Assembly (NCBI GenBank): GCA_937988885.1
Contig: CALKHR010000133.1
Location: 1 to 51,266, forward strand
DNA from: an uncultured Roseiflexaceae bacterium
GTDB taxonomy: Bacteria; Chloroflexota; Chloroflexia; Chloroflexales; Roseiflexaceae
Direction of reading: 5' to 3'
DNA: 51,266 bases
The notes under the pieces were generated by a model. That model worked only from the letters and a program-made list of their open reading frames with translations, searched no databases and was not told the DNA's origin. A program made the position numbers and the translations under genes. Shown in pieces: positions 1 through 6,745 of the stretch. Position 1 is the stretch's first letter. Each line of letters starts with the position of its first letter.

Positions 1-264
1 GTGATAGTTGCACTCCTAAGTACGGATGGATGCTTCACAAGGTTTCAAAGAATAGTTAGGTTACAAGGCCTTTTCGCGATTCTTGATCCTGATTCATGCG
101 AATAGAGCCGTATCCATCAAAAAAAAGGCCACGAATATACGGAAAACTGCCCCTAAACCCAGTGCAGAGGCCATATAACGAAGTAAAAGCATTGACAGCG
201 CGAATACTTCCAGAGTATCATAACAAAACCCCCGCTGCTCACTTAAATGGAATGAGGCACATGT
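1..264. other. intergenic leader, no gene seen
   Basis: This stretch is AT-richer than the operon that follows. Short open frames here overlap the next gene in another frame and look spurious. It probably holds the promoter of the five-gene operon starting at 265, but no convincing -35/-10 pair could be picked out. A ribosome-binding sequence (GGAATGAGG, about 248-256) sits just before the first gene. Confidence 0.5.
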
Positions 265-984
265 ATGCAACGTGTGTACCATCAATGGCAGAGTCCAGCA
301 TTAAACCGCACCATGGAGTTGTTGCTCTTTGGCCATGCTGGAGCGCCAGTCGTCGTGTTCCCCACATCGCAGGGTCGTTTCTTCGAGTATGAAGATCGCG
401 GTATGGTGTCGGCGCTCGCTCATCACATTGAGCAGGGCTGGATTCAACTCGTCTGCCTCGATAGTGTTGATGCGGAGAGTTGGTACTGCGAATGGCGCTC
501 GCCGCGCGAACGGTTGGCCCGCCACGATCAGTACGAACAGTACGTGCTCAACGAAGTACTGCCGTTCGTGCGCACCCAGAACAGCAATCCATTCATTATG
601 GCGCATGGCTGCTCGTTCGGTGCCATCCACGCGATGCTGTTTGCCCTGCGTCACCCAACGGTCTTTCAGCGTGTGCTAGCCTTCGCTGGCTACTACGACA
701 CCACGCGCTTTCTCGACGGCTATTACGATGAGGAAGTCCACTACCATCACCCCATCAACATCGTGCGCTTCCTGCAGGAGGGTGAACTCGCCCAGCAATT
801 GCGCCGCATCGACATCATCATGGCGATCGGGCGCGAGGACTCCGCCGCTTGGACCAATCAGCAACTCTCCGATGCCCTGTGGGAGAAAGGCATCTGGCAC
901 GCCATGCGCTGGTGGGACGGATGGGCGCACGATTGGCCCTATTGGCAACAGATGATACTTCGCTACATCAACGGCTCAGATTAG
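265..984 (+). CDS. alpha/beta-hydrolase, putative esterase family
   Basis: Protein of 239 residues, cytoplasmic (no signal peptide). It resembles the putative-esterase (esterase D-like) branch of alpha/beta-hydrolases. The nucleophile elbow G-C-S-F-G is at residues 115-119 with Ser117 as the expected nucleophile. His222 in a W-A-H-D-W context near the C-terminus and an acidic residue around 191-192 (G-R-E-D) could complete the triad. It is the first gene of a tight operon, with 11 bases to the next gene and three ligase genes further down. In that context it could hydrolyse, release or transfer an ester or amide intermediate of the pathway product; this is inference. The start is the ATG preceded by GGAATGAGG. 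The fold call is fairly sure; the substrate is unknown. Confidence 0.75.
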   Translation: MQRVYHQWQSPALNRTMELLLFGHAGAPVVVFPTSQGRFFEYEDRGMVSALAHHIEQGWIQLVCLDSVDAESWYCEWRSPRERLARHDQYEQYVLNEVLPFVRTQNSNPFIMAHGCSFGAIHAMLFALRHPTVFQRVLAFAGYYDTTRFLDGYYDEEVHYHHPINIVRFLQEGELAQQLRRIDIIMAIGREDSAAWTNQQLSDALWEKGIWHAMRWWDGWAHDWPYWQQMILRYINGSD

Positions 985-995
985 ATCGAGGATGT

Positions 996-1298
996 ATGAT
1001 TTTAGAAGCCGCCATGCTTCAAGTGAAACCCGACCACGAGGCCGCGTTTGAAGCCGCCTTCCACCAAGCCTCACCGATCATCGCCTCAATCGCGGGTTAC
1101 CACGGCCACGAACTCCAGAAATGCCTCGAAGTACCGGGCAAATACTTGTTGCTGGTGCGCTGGGAGACGCTCGAAGATCATACCGTTGGCTTCCGAACAT
1201 CGCCCCAATATCAGGAATGGAAGCGACTGCTCCACCACTTCTACGACCCATTCCCGACAGTCGAACACTTCACCAGCGTTCTCTCTTGGCCGAGTTAG
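996..1298 (+). CDS. small ABM-like (antibiotic biosynthesis monooxygenase) protein
   Basis: Protein of 100 residues with the pattern of the dimeric alpha-beta barrel ABM family: an N-terminal strand (MILEAAMLQV), a helix rich in E/A, a central strand containing Y-L-L-L-V-R-W-E, and a C-terminal S-P-Q-Y-Q-E-W segment followed by a hydrophobic strand. Family members include cofactor-free oxygenases and heme-degrading enzymes, but many have no known activity. The ATG at 996 is chosen because GAGG lies about five bases upstream and because it starts exactly at the first family strand; a longer in-frame reading from 849 would overlap the esterase gene. It lies 11 bases after the esterase and 37 before the ATP-grasp gene, so it is probably co-transcribed. 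It may oxidise or bind the operon's product. Confidence 0.7.
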   Translation: MILEAAMLQVKPDHEAAFEAAFHQASPIIASIAGYHGHELQKCLEVPGKYLLLVRWETLEDHTVGFRTSPQYQEWKRLLHHFYDPFPTVEHFTSVLSWPS

Positions 1299-1335
1299 CC
1301 GCATCGCGTGAAATCGAAAAACGAGGAGCAGGTCG

Positions 1336-2289
1336 ATGGATAAGAGAATTGGCATTATGGTTGGGCGCGAGAACACATTCCCCGATGCATTCATCGCCGA
1401 AGTCAACCAACGAAACGCCGGAGTTCGCGCCGAATACGTCAAACTCGACGGCACGGGCATGGCCGAAGAATGCCCCTACGACGTGATCGTTGACCGTATC
1501 TCGCACGAAGTGCCCTACTATCGCACCTTCCTGCGCACGGCGATGGTCAGCGGCACCGTCATCATCAACAACCCCTTCTGGTGGAGCGCTTCCGACGATA
1601 AACTGTTCGGCGCGACACTCTGCGCTCATCTCGGTGTGGCGCATCCCCGCACGATCGCCCTACCCTCGCACAGCTATATCGATGGCATTGTGCATCCCGA
1701 TTCGCTCCGCAACCTCAAGGAGCGGATTCCCTGGGAGACGCATGTCGCCCACGTTGGTGGCTTCCCGGTTATCCTCAAACCAAATTCGGGCGGCGGCTTT
1801 AAGCAGGTCTTCAAAGTGCACACCCTCGAACAGCTCTGGGAAGCCTACAACCAAACCGGCACCGAATGTATGATCCTGCAAGAGTTCATCGCCTGGGAGA
1901 AATACGTGCGCTGCCTGGTGATCGGCCAGGAACAAGTGCTGGTGATGAAGTTCGATGTCAATCAGCCGTACCCGCACCGCTACTTCGATGAGCCAGATTA
2001 CCTCACCCCTGAAGAGCATCAGCGCGTGGTCGAAAGCGCCCTCGCGATCGTGCGGGCCTTCGGCTACGACATGAACACCTGCGAATTCGCGCTCGTCGGC
2101 GGAGTCCCCTACGCCATCGACTTCACCAACCCCGCCCCTGATATGGACTACTGGTCGCTCAAAGAGAAGTTCTTCACCTGGGTGGTCAAAGCAATGGCCG
2201 ATATGTGCATCGCGAAAGCGAAGGCTGGCCGTTACCAGTACAAGCAGTTGAATCCAGGCGTACTCGCCAACCCGACCGTCACACCCTAG
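1336..2289 (+). CDS. ATP-grasp family ligase
   Basis: Protein of 317 residues with the ATP-grasp layout. An N-terminal Rossmann-like lobe begins R-I-G-I-M-V-G. The ATP-binding segment G-F-P-V-I-L-K-P-N-S-G-G-G spans about 142-154, with Lys148 as expected nucleotide contact, followed by I-L-Q-E-F-I at 180-185. The C-terminal metal-binding region has Glu250, Asp262 and Asn265 in a C-E-F-A-L ... I-D-F-T-N pattern. Enzymes of this fold join a carboxylate to an amine or thiol through an acyl-phosphate. The acceptor cannot be read from sequence; RimK-like or D-Ala-D-Ala-like chemistry is possible. Its ribosome site is GAGGAGCAGG before 1336. It sits between the ABM-like gene and a second, permuted ATP-grasp gene, which suggests sequential ligations on one scaffold. 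Confidence 0.75.
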   Translation: MDKRIGIMVGRENTFPDAFIAEVNQRNAGVRAEYVKLDGTGMAEECPYDVIVDRISHEVPYYRTFLRTAMVSGTVIINNPFWWSASDDKLFGATLCAHLGVAHPRTIALPSHSYIDGIVHPDSLRNLKERIPWETHVAHVGGFPVILKPNSGGGFKQVFKVHTLEQLWEAYNQTGTECMILQEFIAWEKYVRCLVIGQEQVLVMKFDVNQPYPHRYFDEPDYLTPEEHQRVVESALAIVRAFGYDMNTCEFALVGGVPYAIDFTNPAPDMDYWSLKEKFFTWVVKAMADMCIAKAKAGRYQYKQLNPGVLANPTVTP

Positions 2290-2328
2290 CGTTACCAGAT
2301 GCCATGGCCTAGCCTAGAGGGGGTGCAT

Positions 2329-3693
2329 ATGCTCGAAGAAGCAATTGCCCACTATCACGCCCTACTCGATACCGACGCCGCCCGCATCAACCAACAGCAA
2401 CTCGACGCGCAACAGCGCGAACGGAACCTCTTTTTTGGGCCGCGTGCGATTTCCACCGTGCTGCGCCCACACTTGCTCAGCAGCGCGCAGTACGCCCTGC
2501 TCCAGCACGCCTGCGGCTTGGTGGCGAGCGCCATGCAACGCCTCGCCGCCGCCATGCTGGAAGATCCCGCCCTACGCGCCGCCATCGCCCTCACACCTAC
2601 TGAAGAGACGCTGATCGCCACGCACCCCGGCTACGAGGAACCGAGCGCCCATTCGCGGATGGATACTTTCCTCACCACCGACGGCAGTTCGTTGCGCTTC
2701 GTGGAATACAACGCCGAAAGCCCCGCCGCCATCGCCTATGAAGATGTGCTCTCCGATGTATTCCTCGACCTGCCCGTGATGCGTGAGTTTGCCCAGCGCT
2801 ACCATGTTCAAGCGCTTCCCGCGCGCCAACACCTCACTGACACCCTTCTGCGTGCGTGGCGCGCCTATGGCGGCAGCGGCTCGCCCATCATCGCGATTGT
2901 CGATTGGAGCGGTCTGCCCACTCATAACGAATTTGTCCTCTTTCAGCAATATTTCGCCCAACAGAACCTGCACGCCATCATCTGCACGCCGCACGATTTG
3001 CGCTACGAGCAGGGGCGATTGTACGCGGAACTCGACGGCCAGCGCCAGCCGATCGACCTGGTGTACAAGCGTGTGCTGAGCAGCGAACTGCTCACGCACT
3101 ACGGCGACGAAGCGCTCACGCATCCCCTCATCCAAGCCTATCAAGCGGGCACGATCTGCATGGTCAACTCCTTCCGCGCCAAACTGCTGCACAAAAAAGC
3201 GATCTTCGCGCTGCTGACCGATCCCAACCTTCACCACCACTTCACCGCCGAAGAACGCCAAGCGATCGAGGCGCACGTGCCCTGGACGCGCATCGTGCAG
3301 CGCGGCCCCAGCACCTACCAGGGCGCATCGATCGACCTGCTCGAATTCGCGCAGGCCGAACAGCAGCGCCTCATCCTCAAACCCAACGACGAATACGGCG
3401 GAAAAGGCATCGTGATCGGCTGGGAGGTGAGCGGCGCCGAATGGGCCAACGCGCTCGCCGAGGCGCTCAAGACGCCCTCGGTGCTCCAGGAGCGCGTCCA
3501 GATCGCGTACGAAGACTATCCCGCCCTGATCGATGGCCAATTGCAGATCGGACAGCGCCTTGTCGATAGCGACCCGTTTATCTTTGGCACCACCGTCGCA
3601 GGCTGCCTCACGCGCCTCTCGACCGTGACGCTGCTCAACGTCACCGCAGGTGGTGGCTCGACCGTCCCAACCTTCGTGATCGAACCGCGCTGA
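2329..3693 (+). CDS. circularly permuted ATP-grasp-like ligase
   Basis: Protein of 454 residues resembling circularly permuted ATP-grasp proteins (the CP_ATPgrasp/glutathionylspermidine-synthase-like group). Seen motifs: R-F-V-E-Y-N-A-E-S-P at about 124-132, a Rossmann-type strand P-I-I-A-I-V-D, then D-L-V-Y-K-R around 243-248, and near the end L-I-L-K-P-N-D-E-Y-G-G-K-G (Lys at about 351), the nucleotide-binding loop. Having the acidic metal-binding motif before the lysine/glycine loop is the permuted order. An in-frame ATG at 2299 would add ten residues, but 2329 has AGAGGGGG five bases upstream and is preferred. It lies 39 bases after the first ATP-grasp gene and 23 before the GCS2 gene. 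The likely reaction is amide-bond formation with an unknown substrate. Confidence 0.65.
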   Translation: MLEEAIAHYHALLDTDAARINQQQLDAQQRERNLFFGPRAISTVLRPHLLSSAQYALLQHACGLVASAMQRLAAAMLEDPALRAAIALTPTEETLIATHPGYEEPSAHSRMDTFLTTDGSSLRFVEYNAESPAAIAYEDVLSDVFLDLPVMREFAQRYHVQALPARQHLTDTLLRAWRAYGGSGSPIIAIVDWSGLPTHNEFVLFQQYFAQQNLHAIICTPHDLRYEQGRLYAELDGQRQPIDLVYKRVLSSELLTHYGDEALTHPLIQAYQAGTICMVNSFRAKLLHKKAIFALLTDPNLHHHFTAEERQAIEAHVPWTRIVQRGPSTYQGASIDLLEFAQAEQQRLILKPNDEYGGKGIVIGWEVSGAEWANALAEALKTPSVLQERVQIAYEDYPALIDGQLQIGQRLVDSDPFIFGTTVAGCLTRLSTVTLLNVTAGGGSTVPTFVIEPR

Positions 3694-3716
3694 TCACTCA
3701 AACGGAAGGAGCTACT

Positions 3717-4868
3717 ATGAGCGCCTACGATCCAAAATCGCCCGATTTCCCCTTCACGCTTGGCATCGAAGAAGAGTATCAAATTATCGATCCCGAAACA
3801 CGCGAATTACGCTCCTACATCACGCAAATTCTGGATCGGGGTCGTATGATTTTGCGCGAGCAGATCAAGCCCGAGATGCACCAAAGCATCATCGAAGTCG
3901 GCACGAACCCCGTGCGCACCGTTCAAGAAGCGCGCGACGAAGTGCTGCGGCTGCGTGGCACCATTGCGGCGCTCGCCGCCGAGAACGGCCTCAAGATCGC
4001 TGCGGCTGGCACGCACCCCTTCTCATCGTGGATGAAACAGGAGATCACGCCGTTCGATCGCTACAAAGGCGTCGTGGACGAGATGCAAGATCTCGCGTTG
4101 CAACTGCTGATCTTCGGCATGCACGTCCACGTCGGCATGCCCAGCAACGAAACGGCGATCGAGATTATGAGCGTGGCCCGCTACTTCCTGCCGCATCTGC
4201 TGGCCCTCTCGACCTCATCGCCGTTCTGGATGGGCCGCAACACCGGCTTCAAATCGTACCGCAGCGCGATCTTCTCGAACTTCCCACGCACCGGCATCCC
4301 GCCCTCGTTCTCGTCGTATGCCGAATACGCCAACTACATCAGCCTGCTGGTCAAGACCAAATCGATCGACAACCCCAAGAAAATCTGGTGGGATATGCGC
4401 CCCCACCCGATCTTTGGCACGCTGGAGTATCGCGTCTGCGACATCGTGACCCGCGTCGATGAGTGTATCGCCATCGCCGCCCTCAAACAGGCGATCATTG
4501 TCCGCATCTACTCGATGTTCGAGGAAAACACCACCTTCCGCGTGTATCGTCGCGCATTGATATCGGAAAATAAATGGCGGGCGCAGCGTTGGGGCTTGGA
4601 TGGCAAACTGATCGACTTCGGCAAGCGCGACGAGGTCGATGCCAAAGCGCTCATGCACGAACTGGTCGCGTTCGTCGATCCGGTGCTCGATATACTCGGC
4701 AGCCGCCACGAGGTCGAATCAGTGCTGAGCATCCTGGATCGCGGCACCAGCGCAGATCGACAGCTCGCGGTCTACAATCAGACCAACGACCTGAAGGCTG
4801 TCGTCGATAACCTCATCGCGGAGACATACGAGGGGGTGCCGGTCGTCAACACACTAGCGCACGAGTGA
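3717..4868 (+). CDS. carboxylate-amine ligase, YbdK/GCS2 family
   Basis: Protein of 383 residues, near the usual length of the COG2170/YbdK group of glutamate-cysteine-ligase-type 2 enzymes. The N-terminal family signature L-G-I-E-E-E-Y-Q is at 15-22. Further motifs are E-V-G-T-N-P near 60, A-G-T-H-P-F near 98-102, the H-V-H-V-G metal/nucleotide loop at 136-140, a conserved S-S-P-F-W-M-G-R at 167-174, and T-L-E-Y-R-V-C-D. The E. coli member has weak glutamate-cysteine ligase activity, but most family members act on unknown carboxylates. It is preceded by GGAAGGAG and is the last gene of the operon. Together with two ATP-grasp ligases it makes three independent amide-forming enzymes in one transcript. 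Family call is strong, substrate unknown. Confidence 0.85.
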   Translation: MSAYDPKSPDFPFTLGIEEEYQIIDPETRELRSYITQILDRGRMILREQIKPEMHQSIIEVGTNPVRTVQEARDEVLRLRGTIAALAAENGLKIAAAGTHPFSSWMKQEITPFDRYKGVVDEMQDLALQLLIFGMHVHVGMPSNETAIEIMSVARYFLPHLLALSTSSPFWMGRNTGFKSYRSAIFSNFPRTGIPPSFSSYAEYANYISLLVKTKSIDNPKKIWWDMRPHPIFGTLEYRVCDIVTRVDECIAIAALKQAIIVRIYSMFEENTTFRVYRRALISENKWRAQRWGLDGKLIDFGKRDEVDAKALMHELVAFVDPVLDILGSRHEVESVLSILDRGTSADRQLAVYNQTNDLKAVVDNLIAETYEGVPVVNTLAHE

Positions 4869-4902
4869 TCAGCGCAGCGTTTCGCTCGTCGCAAACACCG
4901 AA

Positions 4903-6081
4903 TTACGGCTTGTACGAATCGATACGGCGCACCAGCCCGACCAACAGGCGAGTGGTACGCTCGATCAACTGCGGATCGAGCGTCTCGGGCTGGTCGGCAA
5001 GGGTCGCGCGGTTGGGCGTCTCGCCATTGGCGCCGAGGCAGACGATCGAGAGCCCTGTGCGGCCACTGCGGCGCAGATGCCCAATATTCGTCAGAATGCG
5101 GCGATACGGGCGCGGTTCGGCATTGATCAGCGGATCGGCAGTATCGGCGGCGATCGCCATCTGCAGCAGGTGCGGATGGGCGGCATGCTGATGGAACAGC
5201 CCTTCGCGGGTGACATAGCACAGATTGCCCACGCCGATGCCTTCGAGGCCAACAAACAGCGTCATATCGCGGTCGAAGGGATACCGCCGCAGGAAATCGG
5301 CGAGTCCCGTGCCCGATGTGCTCGCGCCCAACGCCACCGCCCATAGCTCGGTGCGCTCCAGATTCACCAATTCCTCCGCGCTCGCCAGCAGTGCTGCTAA
5401 TGCGCCCGCATAGTTGGCGGCACCTGGCGAGGTTGGCGCGCGCGCCAGCCAGAACTCCAAGCCCGCCAACAGGCACAAATATGCAGTGGGCAGAAACTGA
5501 GCGTACCACCAAGCCAAGCGCACCTCAAACGGCCCGATCATCGCCAGGATCGAGAAGAGCGTCAGCAGCGCATACGCCACCACCCGCCCGATTTGGAGCC
5601 GCAGATCGTCGCACAGCAGCCGCACCAGCGCGGGTAGGACGGGCGGGGCATCCAAGGCGGCGAGCAGCACCACGCGACGCCGTGGCCGACCGTTCACGTT
5701 CGCGGCGCGGGTCGCCACCACGTTCTGGCTCTGGCGGCGTTGGGCCACCAACACCATTCCAGGGCGTCGCAGCAGCACGATCGAGATAGCTAAGCCCCAG
5801 ATCGCCAAAAACAACGAGGGGTATGGCAGGCGATAATACATCACCATGCTCACAATAGCGGGCAGCGCCAGAATCAGCCCGTCTACCCCAGTCGCGCGCC
5901 CCACCTGAAACGTATCTGCCGATACCCGCAGCCCGGCCAGCCGAAAGCGCCCATCGAGATATGCGGCAGCCTGTGCTTCGCCAAGAGATGTTGTGCCACG
6001 CTCGTACTCAGTCAGGCGCGTCACAGTATCGAGCGGCTCAATGCGTAAACGTCGTAGCGATTGTCCCGTTCGATGTTCCAC
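4903..6081 (-). CDS. membrane protein with degenerate M28-like peptidase fold
   Basis: Protein of 392 residues. The arrangement resembles M28 aminopeptidase-like membrane proteins: an N-terminal region ending in T-T-S-L-G-E-A-Q-A-A-A-Y-L, two hydrophobic helices about 68-108, a core strand V-V-L-L-A-A-L-D, two more hydrophobic helices about 165-210, a loop S-P-G-A-A-N-Y-A-G-A-L, and V-A-L-G-A-S-T-S-G-T. In active M28 enzymes those positions carry zinc ligands and the catalytic Glu (HxD, D-N-xS-G, EE). Here the His, Asp and Glu-Glu equivalents appear replaced, so it is probably not a working peptidase. It is convergent with the ligase operon and monocistronic. Function unknown; a binding or scaffolding role is possible. 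Confidence 0.55.
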   Translation of the reverse strand: MEHRTGQSLRRLRIEPLDTVTRLTEYERGTTSLGEAQAAAYLDGRFRLAGLRVSADTFQVGRATGVDGLILALPAIVSMVMYYRLPYPSLFLAIWGLAISIVLLRRPGMVLVAQRRQSQNVVATRAANVNGRPRRRVVLLAALDAPPVLPALVRLLCDDLRLQIGRVVAYALLTLFSILAMIGPFEVRLAWWYAQFLPTAYLCLLAGLEFWLARAPTSPGAANYAGALAALLASAEELVNLERTELWAVALGASTSGTGLADFLRRYPFDRDMTLFVGLEGIGVGNLCYVTREGLFHQHAAHPHLLQMAIAADTADPLINAEPRPYRRILTNIGHLRRSGRTGLSIVCLGANGETPNRATLADQPETLDPQLIERTTRLLVGLVRRIDSYKP

Positions 6082-6237
6082 TGTAGCAAATAATCCTTTA
6101 CACTACCATAGTGTGCGTTAAAATTGCGTAAAGTGCCGATAACGCTCTGTAACGTTTTCTTAACCTTAGAATAAGGCTTTTTCTAAAGCCTGAGATCCGC
6201 TTTTTGATATATGATAGATTACAACTCTGTGATGATG

Positions 6238-6264
6238 AAAAAAGTACTAGTACAGTACTTTTTT
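6238..6264. repeat. perfect palindrome AAAAAAGTACT-5-AGTACTTTTTT
   Basis: Eleven-base perfect inverted repeat with a five-base loop (AGTAC), followed by another AGTACT at 6270-6275, so the hexamer occurs three times within 33 bases. It lies between the divergent M28-like gene and the Flp pilin. It could be an operator for a dimeric regulator or an AU-rich terminator-like hairpin; no + strand gene lies upstream to need a terminator. Confidence 0.6.
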
Positions 6265-6375
6265 GGGGGAGTACTAAATAACCATTGAATCGAGGATGGC
6301 AACATGGCATTATAAATCACGTAGAACCTTTCTACATACTTGATACACTCTAACACAGAAAGGGGCACTTAAGCA

Positions 6376-6534
6376 ATGCTTCGCAGTTTTTTTGCTAAGG
6401 AAGAAGGCCAGGGTCTGGTTGAGTACGCGCTGATCCTCGTTCTTATCGCCATTGTTGTTATCGGTATCTTGACCCTCTTGGGTGGCAAGGTCAGCGAAGT
6501 GTTCAGCACGATCAACTCGGGCTTGAACCCCTAA
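6376..6534 (+). CDS. Flp/Fap-type pilin
   Basis: Protein of 52 residues, the size of Flp pilins of tad-type type IVb pili. It has a short basic leader ending E-E-G, then Q-G-L-V-E-Y-A-L-I-L. Cleavage after Gly11 would put Glu at +5 and Tyr at +6 of the mature pilin, the conserved arrangement. A hydrophobic helix (residues 17-36) and a short tail K-V-S-E-V-F-S-T-I-N follow. AAAGGGG lies about a dozen bases upstream. No assembly ATPase, prepilin peptidase or other tad gene is in the window, so it must depend on machinery elsewhere. A strong terminator follows within 25 bases, making it a monocistronic, probably highly expressed unit. Confidence 0.9.
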   Translation: MLRSFFAKEEGQGLVEYALILVLIAIVVIGILTLLGGKVSEVFSTINSGLNP

Positions 6535-6557
6535 TTCCAGCACGTTCTACAACAGCG

Positions 6558-6583
6558 ACGCCCCGCCAATCACGGCGGGGCGT
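6558..6583 (+). terminator. intrinsic terminator of the pilin gene
   Basis: Perfect 10-base stem ACGCCCCGCC / GGCGGGGCGT with a 6-base loop, followed by TGTTGTATCTT. It starts 24 bases after the pilin stop codon. Confidence 0.8.
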
Positions 6584-6745
6584 TGTTGTATCTTCAAAAC
6601 CTGCACACATCCCCTTGTTTATCCTCTATCCGTTCAGGCAGCGATGATATTCGATATGTTGTGATGAAGATGCGCTGCTCCGCGCAGCGCATCGGACGAT
6701 CATTCTGTGAAGATGCTATCAGCTCCTGTGTTGAGGGTCGTGTTG

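Noticed and set aside
849..995. Longer N-terminus for the ABM-like protein
   Set aside because: The extra 49 residues overlap the esterase gene in another frame and look like its shadow; the ATG at 996 has a ribosome site and fits the family.
2572..3540. 322-codon minus-strand frame in the ligase operon
   Set aside because: Antisense to the permuted ATP-grasp gene, with no recognisable domain.
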